56,076 bases of DNA, taken from NCBI GenBank assembly GCA_000474255.1, contig BATO01000035.1:1-56076 (forward strand). The letters are read 5' to 3'. Positions 26,058 to 34,464 of the stretch are shown in pieces (position 1 is the first letter of the stretch; every line of letters begins with the position of its first letter). The notes beneath the pieces are model-generated. The model had not been told where the DNA came from and made no database searches. It saw only the letters and a program-made list of their open reading frames with translations. Source of the stretch: Aquipseudomonas alcaligenes MRY13-0052. GTDB lineage: Bacteria > Pseudomonadota > Gammaproteobacteria > Pseudomonadales > Pseudomonadaceae. A program made the position numbers and the translations under genes.

Positions 26058-26846
26058 ATGCTGATCGACACCCATACCCACCTGGATTTCCCCGAGTTCG
26101 ACGCCGACCGCGCCGAAGTGCTGGCCCGTGCCCGCGCGCTGGGGGTGCAGCGCCAGGTGCTGATGGGCGTGACCCGTGGCAACTGGCAGCGCATCTGGGA
26201 ACTGGCCACCACCGAGGGCGACCTCTACGCCGCCTTCGGCCTGCACCCCATCTACCTGGGCGAGCACCAGCCGCGCCACCTCGACGAGCTGCGCGATACG
26301 CTGCTGACCCATGCCGGGCACCCCAAGCTTTGCGCGGTGGGCGAGATCGGCCTGGACTATTACCTCGAAGCGCTCGACCGCGACGCGCAGCAGGCGCTGT
26401 TCGAGGCCCAGCTCGCCATCGCCGCCGATGCGCAACTGCCGGTGCTGTTGCATGTGCGCAAGAGCCACGCGGCGGTGATCGCCACCCTCAAGCGCTTCCG
26501 CCTGCAGCGCGCCGGCATCGTCCATGCCTTCGCCGGCAGCGTCGAGGAAGCCCGCGAGTACCTGAAGCTGGGCTTCCGCCTCGGCCTGGGCGGTGCGCCC
26601 ACCTGGCCCCAGGCCAACCGCCTGCGCAAGGTGGTGCCGCAACTGCCGCTGGACGCCATCGTGCTGGAGACCGACTCCCCGGACATGGCCCCCTCCATGC
26701 ACCCGCACCAGCGCAACAGCCCCGAGTACCTGCCGGACATCTGCGCCAACCTCGCCGAGCTGCTGGGCCTCACCCCGAGCGAGCTTGCCGCCACCAGCAG
26801 CCGCAATGCCTGCGAGCTGTTCGGCTGGCCGCCCCTCCCGGGCTGA
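26058..26846 (+). CDS. TatD-family metal-dependent hydrolase
   Basis: The 262-residue TIM-barrel protein has all TatD signatures: DTHTHLDFP at the start, AVGEIGLDYY, LLHVRKSH, GIVHAFAGS and LETDSPDMAP. TatD proteins are metal-dependent DNA exonucleases or deoxyribonucleases, some involved in DNA repair. Several paralogues usually exist per genome, and this one resembles the YjjV branch by length. No good ribosome-binding site is visible before the ATG. Its stop codon lies inside an 18-base palindrome. Confidence 0.88.
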   Translation: MLIDTHTHLDFPEFDADRAEVLARARALGVQRQVLMGVTRGNWQRIWELATTEGDLYAAFGLHPIYLGEHQPRHLDELRDTLLTHAGHPKLCAVGEIGLDYYLEALDRDAQQALFEAQLAIAADAQLPVLLHVRKSHAAVIATLKRFRLQRAGIVHAFAGSVEEAREYLKLGFRLGLGGAPTWPQANRLRKVVPQLPLDAIVLETDSPDMAPSMHPHQRNSPEYLPDICANLAELLGLTPSELAATSSRNACELFGWPPLPG

Positions 26847-26900
26847 AGCCCGGGCTACGAAGCTCCACAGGCCAGATGCAGGGTGGGCTTCAGCCCACCG
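26837..26900. repeat. Pair of REP-like palindromes
   Basis: CCCGGGCTGAAGCCCGGG (26837-26854) and GGTGGGCTTCAGCCCACC (26883-26900), two related 18-base palindromes 28 bases apart. The first overlaps the end of the tatD gene and equals the palindrome at 18583. Confidence 0.6.
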
Positions 26901-26921
26901 GCGGCGCCTCCAATAAACGAA

Positions 26922-26947
26922 AAAGCCCGCCAATCGGCGGGCTTTTG
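26922..26947. terminator. Bidirectional terminator
   Basis: AAAAGCCCGCC-AATC-GGCGGGCTTTT, an 11-bp perfect stem with A/T tails, between the convergent tatD and chemoreceptor genes. Confidence 0.85.
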
Positions 26948-26961
26948 CGTGGCGCACTGGA

Positions 26962-28992
26962 TCAGACGCGGAACGCGCCGATCAGCTGCTTGAGCTGCGC
27001 TACCTGGTCGGAGAGCTGGCGGCTGGCCTGCTCGGTCTGGCTGGCGCCTTCGGCGGTGCGCTCGCCGGCGCTGTTGATCTCGACGATGTTCTGGTCGATG
27101 TCGTGGGCCACGGCGGTCTGCTGCTCGGCGGCGGCGGCGATCTGCTGGTTCTGGTCGACGATCATGCCCACCGCACCGAGGATGTTCTCCAGCGCCTGCT
27201 GCACGCGACCGGACTGATTGACGGTGCCGTCGGCCATCTGGTGGCTGGTGTTCATCGCCTTGACCGCCGCACCGACACCGCCCTGGAGACGGACGATCAT
27301 CTGCTCGATCTCTTCGGTGGACTGCTGGGTGCGCTTGGCCAGGGTGCGCACCTCGTCGGCCACCACCGCGAAGCCGCGGCCCTGCTCACCGGCGCGGGCA
27401 GCCTCGATGGCAGCGTTGAGGGCCAGCAGGTTGGTCTGTTCGGCGATGCCCTTGATCACCTCCAGCACACGGCTGATGGAAGCGCTGTCGGAGGCGAGCT
27501 GGTTGATCACGTTGACCGACTGCTCGATCTCCTGGGCCAGGCGCTCGATGCTGCCCAGCTGGGACTCCACCAGGGCACGGCCGCTGACGGTTTCCTCGTT
27601 CACGCTATGGGCGCTGTTCACCGCAGCGGCGGCGCTGCGGGCGACCTCCTGGGCGGTGGCGGACATTTCGTTCATCGCCGTCGCCACCTGCTCGATCTGG
27701 CTGCGCTGGCCGGCGACGGCCTGGTTGCTCTCTTCGGACACGCTCTGCACGCGGCTGGCCTGGCGCTCGACCTCGGTGACGGTCTGGCCGACCAGTTCGA
27801 TCAGGTCGTGGATCTTCGCCACGGTGCCGTTGAACACCTGGCCCAGTTCGCCGAGCTCGTCCTTGCTCTGGGCGCGGAAATTGACGGTCATGTCGCCGGC
27901 GGCAACCTGATCCATCACCCTGCCCAGGCTCTTGAGGGTGGTGCGGGTGGAAACGTAGAAACCGCTGTAGAGGTAGACGATGGCGAGGAACACCACCACC
28001 AGCGCGACCACCAGCAGCACGGTCTGCGCGCGCTTCTCGCCGAGGCGCTTCTCCAGCTCGCTCTTGAGCAGGCCGAGGGCGGCGTCATTGAGCTGGTAGG
28101 TCTTGTCCATCTGCGCAGTGACCTGGTCGTAGAACTGCGGCCAGGGCGTGTCGAGGGTGTCGGCCATGATCACCTGGTCCTCGAACAGCGTGGCGCTCTG
28201 CTTGAGGGTTTCACGGCTGGCGTTGGCCAGGTCACCCAGGGCGGCCTGGGCACGGGGGTTGCCGTTGAGCGCGTCCTGGACCTTGAGGCCGTACTCGGAG
28301 CCGATCTTCTCCAGCTCCAGCAGCAGGTCATCCAGCTTGGTGCTGGCGGCGGAGTTGAGGAAGCCCTGGCCCAGGGAATAGGCGCCGATGGCGCGGCCCT
28401 TGCTGATGGCGGCGGTGACGGTCGGCGTAACGCCGGTGACCAGCTCGGCCACCTGGCGCACGTCACGCTGGCTGTCCTGGCTGAGGCCGGCCTGACTGGC
28501 GACCAGCTTGATGAACACCTGGGCATTGCCCAGCTGCTTCTCGATCATCGCGCTCTTGCTCTGCAGGGAGGTTTCCGTCTCGGCGGCCTGCAGGCCCTTG
28601 AGCATCTCTTCGCGCTTGTTGTTGAACTCGGTGACCTGCTCCGGCTCGGAGGTGACGGGGGCGAGGTTCTCCAGCGCACCCGTCAGGTCCTTTTCCAGCT
28701 TGCCGATGCGCGTGTCGAGGTCGCCGGACTGGCCGGACTGGCCGATCAGCGAGTTGATCAGCACCAGGTCGTTGAGGTTTTCCAGGTTGCGACGGATGCC
28801 CTGGCTGGTACCCAGCAGGTCGAGGCTTTCCAGCTCGGAGCGGGTACTGACGAACTGCTCGTAGGACTCGCGCACCAGGTAGAAGTTGGTGACCAGCATC
28901 GGCAGGAAGAACAGCACGCTGATCAGACTGAATTTCATGCCGAAGCTGAGGCGATTCATCAGCGCGATGGCCGGATACAACACGGTCTTCAC
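26962..28992 (-). CDS. Methyl-accepting chemotaxis protein
   Basis: The 676-residue receptor has a membrane helix near residues 18-40, a long periplasmic helical sensor region (~41-325), a second helix (~330-350), a HAMP domain (~350-405) and a cytoplasmic signalling coiled coil with the invariant tip around [20 protein letters not shown]. It has no C-terminal CheR-binding pentapeptide; it ends ...[10 protein letters not shown]. The periplasmic part looks like a helical-bundle domain rather than a dCache domain; its ligand is unknown. The start is GTG with AGGAG seven bases before. It corresponds in position to PA4520 of P. aeruginosa, between speC and ampE. Confidence 0.92.
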   Translation of the reverse strand: MKTVLYPAIALMNRLSFGMKFSLISVLFFLPMLVTNFYLVRESYEQFVSTRSELESLDLLGTSQGIRRNLENLNDLVLINSLIGQSGQSGDLDTRIGKLEKDLTGALENLAPVTSEPEQVTEFNNKREEMLKGLQAAETETSLQSKSAMIEKQLGNAQVFIKLVASQAGLSQDSQRDVRQVAELVTGVTPTVTAAISKGRAIGAYSLGQGFLNSAASTKLDDLLLELEKIGSEYGLKVQDALNGNPRAQAALGDLANASRETLKQSATLFEDQVIMADTLDTPWPQFYDQVTAQMDKTYQLNDAALGLLKSELEKRLGEKRAQTVLLVVALVVVFLAIVYLYSGFYVSTRTTLKSLGRVMDQVAAGDMTVNFRAQSKDELGELGQVFNGTVAKIHDLIELVGQTVTEVERQASRVQSVSEESNQAVAGQRSQIEQVATAMNEMSATAQEVARSAAAAVNSAHSVNEETVSGRALVESQLGSIERLAQEIEQSVNVINQLASDSASISRVLEVIKGIAEQTNLLALNAAIEAARAGEQGRGFAVVADEVRTLAKRTQQSTEEIEQMIVRLQGGVGAAVKAMNTSHQMADGTVNQSGRVQQALENILGAVGMIVDQNQQIAAAAEQQTAVAHDIDQNIVEINSAGERTAEGASQTEQASRQLSDQVAQLKQLIGAFRV

Positions 28993-29125
28993 AAGACGTC
29001 TCCTGTTTCCTAATTATTCTTATGGGTCGCCTCGGGGGCGGCCAAGGATCGCATCTGGCAGTGCGGCCGTCCCAGATCGTCCGACCTGTGGATGACAGAT
29101 AAGGACTACCAATGCCGAACAATAA

Positions 29126-29143
29126 TCGTGACGCATGTCACGA
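29126..29143. promoter_or_regulatory. CRP/Vfr-like palindrome upstream of the chemoreceptor
   Basis: TCGTGACGCATGTCACGA, with arms TCGTGAC and GTCACGA, fits the CGTGA-N6-TCACG form of CRP/Vfr sites. It is about 135 bases upstream of the chemoreceptor start and downstream of the ampE stop, so the chemoreceptor is the likely target. Confidence 0.4.
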
Positions 29144-29276
29144 AAAAGCCGGCTAGGTTCAAGAACTGTGTACCTGATATCGGCGGAAGTTTCTGTAACT
29201 TAAGGTTAAGAAAGACCTCTGAGCAGGAGCAGAAACGGTAGCGGCGGACCGGCGGTATTGCACCGCCGGCCATCCG

Positions 29277-30113
29277 TCAGAACAGCAGGGTCCAGACCGC
29301 GAAGCCCGCGTACCAGAGCACGGCGGCACGTACCAGCAGGTGCCAGAGCGCATCCAGGCTGGCCACGCCTGCTTCGCCGGCGGTGTCGTCCGGCAACTCA
29401 CCAGCAGCACGCCCGGCGATGACCACGAAGCGCTCGGCGGCGATATCCCAGTTCAACAGCTCGTGCAGCAGCACACGGCTGACCGCGACGAAATTACCCA
29501 CCAGCGAGAAGCTCGCCGCCAGTACCCGCACCGGCAGCCAGTCGAAGGCGTGGCGCATCTGCGCGGCCCGCTCACGCAGGGCGGGCTCTTCGGCGTGGTC
29601 GGCGGCCAGCGCCAGGAGGCGATAGGCCAGGGCCGCGACCGGGCCGAGCAGGAAGTACCAGAAGATCACCGCGAAGAAGCTTTGATAGGCCTGCCACACG
29701 AGGTGGCCCTGGACCCGCAGCAGCAGGTCGTCGCCCTCCTCCACTTCCAGGCCGAGGTCACGCTCGGCAACGTGGTAGGCGCCCTGTACATCACCCCGGC
29801 GCCAGGCATCACGGAAGGAACCGAGGTCCGCCTGCACATCGCCACGCCCCAGGGCGTAGATCACCACCAACAGGTGCAGCGGCAGGGCCAGCCAGCCATA
29901 GGCCAGGGGTTGCAGCGCCATCAGCACCAGGGCCAGGAGCACCAGCGGCAACACCACCAGCAGGCCGAGCACCGCCCAGGGGCGGCCAGCCAGGCGCGGG
30001 TTGGCGGAAAGACAGGCCAGTTGGCGGAGCCAGGGCCCGTCCTGCTGGATGCGCTGGCGCAGGCTGGAGAACTTCTCCACCCACAGCACCAGCAGGAGAA
30101 CCAGGAAACTCAT
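29277..30113 (-). CDS. ampE: Inner-membrane protein AmpE
   Basis: The 278-residue protein starts MSFLVLLLVLWVEKFSSLRQ, the usual AmpE beginning, and has about four membrane helices with a conserved GHLVWQAYQSFFAVIFWYFLLGP segment and the final AVLWYAGFAVWTLLF helix. AmpE belongs to the CobD/CbiB-like superfamily and is part of the ampDE operon linked to beta-lactamase regulation; its reaction is unclear. The ATG at 30113 overlaps the ampD stop (ATGA) and has AAGGAGG eight bases before it, so the two are coupled. Confidence 0.92.
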   Translation of the reverse strand: MSFLVLLLVLWVEKFSSLRQRIQQDGPWLRQLACLSANPRLAGRPWAVLGLLVVLPLVLLALVLMALQPLAYGWLALPLHLLVVIYALGRGDVQADLGSFRDAWRRGDVQGAYHVAERDLGLEVEEGDDLLLRVQGHLVWQAYQSFFAVIFWYFLLGPVAALAYRLLALAADHAEEPALRERAAQMRHAFDWLPVRVLAASFSLVGNFVAVSRVLLHELLNWDIAAERFVVIAGRAAGELPDDTAGEAGVASLDALWHLLVRAAVLWYAGFAVWTLLF

Positions 30114-30673
30114 GGGTGTACCTCCTTGTCGAGCAGGCTGGCGCGGAATCGCGCCCAATCGAATGCGGGGCCGGGATCGGTCTTGCGCCCGGGCGCGATG
30201 TCGCTGTGCCCCTGGATACGTGCCGGGGTGATGCCGGGGTAGGCGCGCAGCAGGCCCCGCGCGAGCTGGCCGAGCACGGCGTACTGGGCCTCGGAATAGG
30301 GCTGGTCGTCGGTGCCTTCCAACTCGATGCCGAGGGAGAAGTCATTGCAGTTCTCACGCCCGTCGAAGAAGGACTTGCCGGCGTGCCAGGCGCGCTCCAG
30401 GCAGGAGACGAACTGGGTGACGGCACCGTCGCGCTCGATGAGGAAATGCGCCGAGACCTGCATGGCGGCGATATCGGCGAAATAGGGATGCTCGTCGGCG
30501 TCCAGGCGGTTCTGGAAGAACTGCTGGACCTTGCCGGTGCCGAACTGCCCGGGCGGCAGGCTGATGTTGTGGATCACCAGCAGGGAGATTTCCCCCTCCG
30601 GGCGGGCATTGAAATTCGGCGAGGGGCAGTGGCGGGCGCCTTGGCACCAACCTGTCGCGGGGTCCGGCTGCAT
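30110..30673 (-). CDS. ampD: 1,6-anhydro-N-acetylmuramyl-L-alanine amidase AmpD
   Basis: The 187-residue cytoplasmic amidase_2 enzyme cleaves anhydromuropeptides during cell-wall recycling and so keeps AmpR-controlled beta-lactamase off. The zinc ligands are visible in VIHNIS (His), GHSDIAPGRKTDPG (His and Asp), and the catalytic Glu in LGIELEGTDD. The ATG at 30673 has AAGGAG upstream and gives the family length with MQPDPATGWCQGARHCPSPN at the front; a longer frame reaching 30751 has no such support. Confidence 0.95.
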   Translation of the reverse strand: MQPDPATGWCQGARHCPSPNFNARPEGEISLLVIHNISLPPGQFGTGKVQQFFQNRLDADEHPYFADIAAMQVSAHFLIERDGAVTQFVSCLERAWHAGKSFFDGRENCNDFSLGIELEGTDDQPYSEAQYAVLGQLARGLLRAYPGITPARIQGHSDIAPGRKTDPGPAFDWARFRASLLDKEVHP

Positions 30674-30737
30674 GAAGGGCTCCTTGGTTGGCGGACACTC
30701 TAGAGCAGGCCGCGCCCAGGGCCAAGGCCCGGAAACG

Positions 30738-30763
30738 ACGACGCCCGGCAAGCCGGGCGTCGT
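30738..30763 (-). terminator. Terminator hairpin after the DUF1631 gene
   Basis: A 12-bp perfect stem ACGACGCCCGGC/GCCGGGCGTCGT with a two-base AA loop, 15 bases past the stop of the DUF1631 gene on the minus strand and before ampD. Confidence 0.6.
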
Positions 30764-30778
30764 GGGGGGAGCGATGAC

Positions 30779-33118
30779 TCAGGCGCCCTTGAGGCGGCGC
30801 AGGTTACCGATGACCGATTCCAGCGCGCGGTCGAACAGCAGGGCATCGTCCAGCAGACGGATGGCTTGGCGACGGAACTCCACGGCCAGGCCCATACGGG
30901 TCTTCTCCAGCACCTTCATGCCGGTGCGGTTGACGAAGATGTACTTGCCGGTGGGCTTGATGATCGCCGCCAGCTTGCAACGCACCTTGTGCTCTTCGTC
31001 TTCCTGGAACTCGACCCAGCTGCCGACGCGCAGGTTGTCGACGTGACCAAGCGCCTCGTCGTCATCCGGCAGGGCGGCATCGGGCTCGGGCGCACGGGTT
31101 TCGCCGGGGGCGAGCAGGACGATCTCCTCGACCACCTCGACCATCGTCGGCGCTTCGGCGGGCATGCCCACTTCCAGGTCGGCAGGCAGGTCGAGCAGAG
31201 GCATTTCGACTTCTGCGGTCAGGCTCTCGCCCTCCCCCTCGGTCGCCGCCGGCACGCTGACCGGCTCCGGCTCGACGCGCTTGAAGCGCTGGAAGGCCTG
31301 CACGTGCAGGGTTTCCAGTTGGCTGAAGAATTCACTGGTGGAGAAGGGATCGAAAGCGGCGCTGGTCAGACCCTCGCGCAGGGCCTTGAGCAGCCCCGGC
31401 ACCAGCTCCAACAGGCGCATGCGTGCCTCGGGCGCTTCGTGGGACTCCACGCTCCAGATCAGGTCGTCCATGGTCGACAGGGTGGCCTGCCATTCCTCGG
31501 AATCGACGCCGTGCTTGAGGCAGGTCAGCAGCATGACCTTGCTCCAGGCTTCCTGCAGCAGGCGCACCACCACTTCGGGCAGGGTGCGGCCCAGCAGGCG
31601 CTCGTTCAGGGCCTGCTCGACCTGCTGGCGGGCCAGCTCGGCCTTGGCACGGCCTTCCTCGGCATCGCGGGTGCGCTGTTCCAGCAGGTCGCTGCGGCGG
31701 CGCTCGTCGCCGGTGTAGGCGAGGAAGTCGGACAGCAGGTCGGAGAAGATGGTCGGGTCGTCGACGAAATCGTTCAGCAGACGCAGCACGACCTGTTCGA
31801 TGCGCTGGTAGAGGGCATCACGCTGGACATCGTCCTGCTCGTTCCAGCCCATGGCCGCCGAGGCGATTTCGTTGAGCAGGCGGCGCGCCGGGTGGCTGCC
31901 GCGGCTGAAGAAGGTCTTGTCCAGCACCGCGACCTTGAGCATCGGGATCTGCAGGCGGCCGATCAGGGCCTTGAGCGAATCCGGCAGGGAGCGGTCGTCG
32001 AGGATGAACTCGAAGAGCATCGACACCAGATTGATGACGTCGTCATCCACCTGGCCCACGACACGGGACTTGCCACTCTTGGCGCTGGCGCGGGTGAGCA
32101 GGTTGTCGAGCTGGAAGCGCAGGTCGACATCGCCGGCGTTCTGCACGGGCAGATGCTGTTGCAGGTGCGAGAGCAGGCGCATCAGGTCGTTGCTGGTGAT
32201 GGGCACCGCATCGGCGGGCATCTCGCGACGCTGGCCGCCCATGCCCATTCCCACACCGCCGCCGGAGCCACGGACCTGGGAGAGCAATTCCTGCAGTGCG
32301 CCGAAGACTTCCTGCACGCCCTCGTCGGCGTAGGCGCCATCGCCCATCGCCTCACCGCCTGCGGCGGCCTGTGCGGAGCGGGCGGCACCTGGGGTGCGCC
32401 CCTGGGGACGACGGGCCGGTGGCGCGGACTTGAGTTCGGGAAGCACACCGGCGGTGATCAGCGCCAGGTTGGATTCGGCATAGAGCTGGTCGAGGTCGCT
32501 GAGAACGTACTTCTCGAACAGTTTGAAGATGATCAGCTTGACCTTGATCTCCACGCCCAGGCTGCGGCAGGCGTCGAGGAAGGCTTCGCACAGGGCACGC
32601 GGGCCGAGCGGGTTGCTCTTGTCCTCGATTTTCTTGGTGACCAGGGTGTTGAGGCGGGTGGTCAGGTGGCCGAGGGCGACGCCGTCACGGCTCATCACCT
32701 TGGCGACCATGGCATCCAGGGCGACGGACTCTTCCAGCTCGTCGTTCTGCACCAGGCTCAGGCTCTCGAACGACACCGCATCCAGCACCGGCGCCTTGCC
32801 GATCTCGTACTGGTTGAGGTTGGCGAAGGTCTCGAACACTTTTTGCAGGAAGCCGCGCTCGATGCTCTTGCGCTTGAGGCGCAAGTCGCGCATTGCCTCG
32901 AAGAAGGCGTTCTGCTCGGCGTTGCTGGTCGCACGGTCGGCCATCTGGAAGAGGGTGTCGTCCGCGTTGTCGAACAGCGCCTGCAGCGCTTGCTTCAGCT
33001 GTTGTGCAGCCTTGTCGCGCACCTGGATAAGTGCCACGGGCAGCCTTCCTACCGGCGAAGTTGGCGATTGCTCGGAGGCGCCCTTGTTCAGGGGCACCAC
33101 GTTCGCGTCGGTCTGCAT
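30779..33118 (-). CDS. DUF1631 family protein
   Basis: This 779-residue cytoplasmic protein matches the DUF1631 family, found next to nadC or ampDE in Pseudomonas (PA4523 position). It is mostly helical; a central Gly/Met-rich linker (about residues 285-310) separates an N-terminal helical half from a C-terminal half. Near the end (about residues 695-760) there is a small beta-rich domain with VGSWVEFQEDEEHKVRCKLA and GKYIFVNRTGMKVLEKTR. This resembles the PilZ-like barrel region of the family, and a link to cyclic-di-GMP has been suggested for such proteins; I cannot confirm ligand residues. The ATG at 33118 has GGGAG upstream. No enzyme motif is visible. Confidence 0.85.
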   Translation of the reverse strand: MQTDANVVPLNKGASEQSPTSPVGRLPVALIQVRDKAAQQLKQALQALFDNADDTLFQMADRATSNAEQNAFFEAMRDLRLKRKSIERGFLQKVFETFANLNQYEIGKAPVLDAVSFESLSLVQNDELEESVALDAMVAKVMSRDGVALGHLTTRLNTLVTKKIEDKSNPLGPRALCEAFLDACRSLGVEIKVKLIIFKLFEKYVLSDLDQLYAESNLALITAGVLPELKSAPPARRPQGRTPGAARSAQAAAGGEAMGDGAYADEGVQEVFGALQELLSQVRGSGGGVGMGMGGQRREMPADAVPITSNDLMRLLSHLQQHLPVQNAGDVDLRFQLDNLLTRASAKSGKSRVVGQVDDDVINLVSMLFEFILDDRSLPDSLKALIGRLQIPMLKVAVLDKTFFSRGSHPARRLLNEIASAAMGWNEQDDVQRDALYQRIEQVVLRLLNDFVDDPTIFSDLLSDFLAYTGDERRRSDLLEQRTRDAEEGRAKAELARQQVEQALNERLLGRTLPEVVVRLLQEAWSKVMLLTCLKHGVDSEEWQATLSTMDDLIWSVESHEAPEARMRLLELVPGLLKALREGLTSAAFDPFSTSEFFSQLETLHVQAFQRFKRVEPEPVSVPAATEGEGESLTAEVEMPLLDLPADLEVGMPAEAPTMVEVVEEIVLLAPGETRAPEPDAALPDDDEALGHVDNLRVGSWVEFQEDEEHKVRCKLAAIIKPTGKYIFVNRTGMKVLEKTRMGLAVEFRRQAIRLLDDALLFDRALESVIGNLRRLKGA

Positions 33119-33171
33119 AGTGAATCTCCCGCAACCAGCGTCCGATCTAGTGGGCTTCGCTGGTTGCACAG

Positions 33172-33201
33172 CTATAAACGGGGAGTTATCCCTAACGTCA
33201 A
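33172..33201 (-). promoter_or_regulatory. Candidate promoter of the DUF1631 gene
   Basis: On the minus strand TTGACG (33196-33201) and TTATAG (33172-33177) are 18 bases apart, about 55 bases before the start codon. Confidence 0.5.
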
Positions 33202-33407
33202 GCTTCTGGCGTCAAATAGAGAAAGTCAGAATCATTATAGGGATACTCTCGTCGCAACCAAGGGGAGATTTCCTCCAGACATGAAATACGTCACAGATGT
33301 CCCAACCCTTTGTGGGACGACCTCTGACAGACCGTCCCATCCCCTGAATATCTAGCAGAAAGCCCAAGACAGTTGCCACCAGCGCTGTACCAGCGGTCGC
33401 CTGCCTC

Positions 33408-33413
33408 TATAAT
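33408..33413 (+). promoter_or_regulatory. nadC -10 box
   Basis: TATAAT 26 bases before the nadC start codon; the -35 is weak (CTGTAC near 33385). Between this and the DUF1631 promoter is an imperfect hairpin, TGGGACG (33312-33318) with CGTCCCA (33333-33339). Confidence 0.5.
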
Positions 33414-33439
33414 CGCGCCATTCTGCAGCGGAGCCTCCC

Positions 33440-34288
33440 ATGCCCAATTTGAAACTCGCCGACCTGAGCGCGGAGATCGAAGCCAACGTCCGCCGGGCAC
33501 TGACCGAAGACATCGGCAGCGGCGACATCACCGCCCAGCTCATCCCCGAAGAGCGCCTCGCGCACGCCACCATCATCACCCGCGAGGCTGCCGTGATTGC
33601 TGGGACAGCGTGGGTCGACGCGGTGTTCCGTCAGCTCGACCCACGGGTGGCCGTGCACTGGCAGGTGGCCGATGGCGACAAGGTGCAGCCCAATCAGCCG
33701 CTGTTCCACCTCGAAGGCCCCGCCCGCGCCCTGCTCAGCGGCGAGCGCAGCGCGCTGAACTTCCTCCAGTGCCTCTCCGGCGTCGCCACCCGCGTGGCCC
33801 ACTATGTGGAGCTGGTGCAAGGCACCCAGGTGAAACTGCTCGACACCCGCAAGACCCTGCCCGGCCTGCGCCTGGCACAAAAATACGCCGTCACCTGCGG
33901 CGGCGGCCATAACCACCGCATCGGCCTGTACGACGCCTTCCTCATCAAGGAAAACCACATCGCCGCCTGCGGCGGCATCGCCGAAGCCATCACCGCCGCC
34001 CACCGCATCGCCCCCGGCAAGCCGGTGGAGATCGAAGTGGAAAGCCTCGACGAGCTGAACCAGGCCCTGGCCGCCGGCGCCGACATCGTCATGCTCGACG
34101 AACTCAGCCTCGACGACATGCGCACCGCCGTCACCCTCACCGCCGGCCGCGCCAAGCTCGAAGCCTCCGGCGGCATCAACGACACCACCCTGCGCACCAT
34201 CGCCGAGACCGGCGTCGACTACATCTCCATCGGCACCCTGACCAAAGACGTCAGGGCGGTGGACCTGTCGATGCGCCTGAGCATCTGA
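33440..34288 (+). CDS. nadC: Nicotinate-nucleotide pyrophosphorylase (carboxylating)
   Basis: The 282-residue enzyme (quinolinate phosphoribosyltransferase) makes nicotinate mononucleotide from quinolinate and PRPP in NAD synthesis. Seen are the N-terminal [18 protein letters not shown], the [16 protein letters not shown] helix, the [10 protein letters not shown] motif with substrate-binding Arg and Lys, the [20 protein letters not shown] segment, EVEVESLDE-type strand and the ASGGI phosphate loop. It has the expected length. It is followed at once by a strong terminator and then a tRNA gene on the other strand. Confidence 0.96.
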   Translation: MPNLKLADLSAEIEANVRRALTEDIGSGDITAQLIPEERLAHATIITREAAVIAGTAWVDAVFRQLDPRVAVHWQVADGDKVQPNQPLFHLEGPARALLSGERSALNFLQCLSGVATRVAHYVELVQGTQVKLLDTRKTLPGLRLAQKYAVTCGGGHNHRIGLYDAFLIKENHIAACGGIAEAITAAHRIAPGKPVEIEVESLDELNQALAAGADIVMLDELSLDDMRTAVTLTAGRAKLEASGGINDTTLRTIAETGVDYISIGTLTKDVRAVDLSMRLSI

Positions 34289-34312
34289 CCCTTTCCTTTA
34301 TATAGCGCCCAA

Positions 34313-34342
34313 CAAAAAGCCCCGCAGAAGCGGGGCTTTTTG
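34313..34342. terminator. Terminator after nadC
   Basis: CAAAAAGCCCCGC-AGAA-GCGGGGCTTTTTG, a perfect 13-bp stem with T-run in both senses; it serves nadC and possibly the tRNA transcript coming from the other strand. Confidence 0.9.
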
Positions 34343-34349
34343 TTTGAGC

Positions 34350-34425
34350 TGGTGCCGGAGACAGGAATCGAACCTGCGACCTTCGCGTTACGAGTGCGCT
34401 GCTCTACCTACTGAGCTACACCGGC
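34350..34425 (-). tRNA. tRNA-Thr (anticodon CGU)
   Basis: A 76-base cloverleaf with encoded CCA. Acceptor GCCGGTG pairs with CTCCGGC, D-arm GCTC/GAGC, anticodon loop CTCGTAA, T-arm GCAGG-TTCGATT-CCTGT. The anticodon CGT reads the ACG codon. By eye the folding has mismatches U6-U67, G27-A43 and A31-C39. A tRNA-Thr at this spot beside the pilin locus is also known in P. aeruginosa. Confidence 0.9.
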
Positions 34426-34464
34426 GGCGGGGCGGAAATTAGCACTCCCCCTCGAGGAAGGCAA

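Noticed and set aside
27103-29013. A long plus-strand frame opposite the chemoreceptor
   Set aside because: Leu/Gly/Val/His-rich shadow of the chemoreceptor; no ribosome-binding site or motif.
30866-33355. An 829-codon plus-strand frame opposite the DUF1631 gene
   Set aside because: Shadow frame. The minus-strand gene has a good start, promoter and family match.
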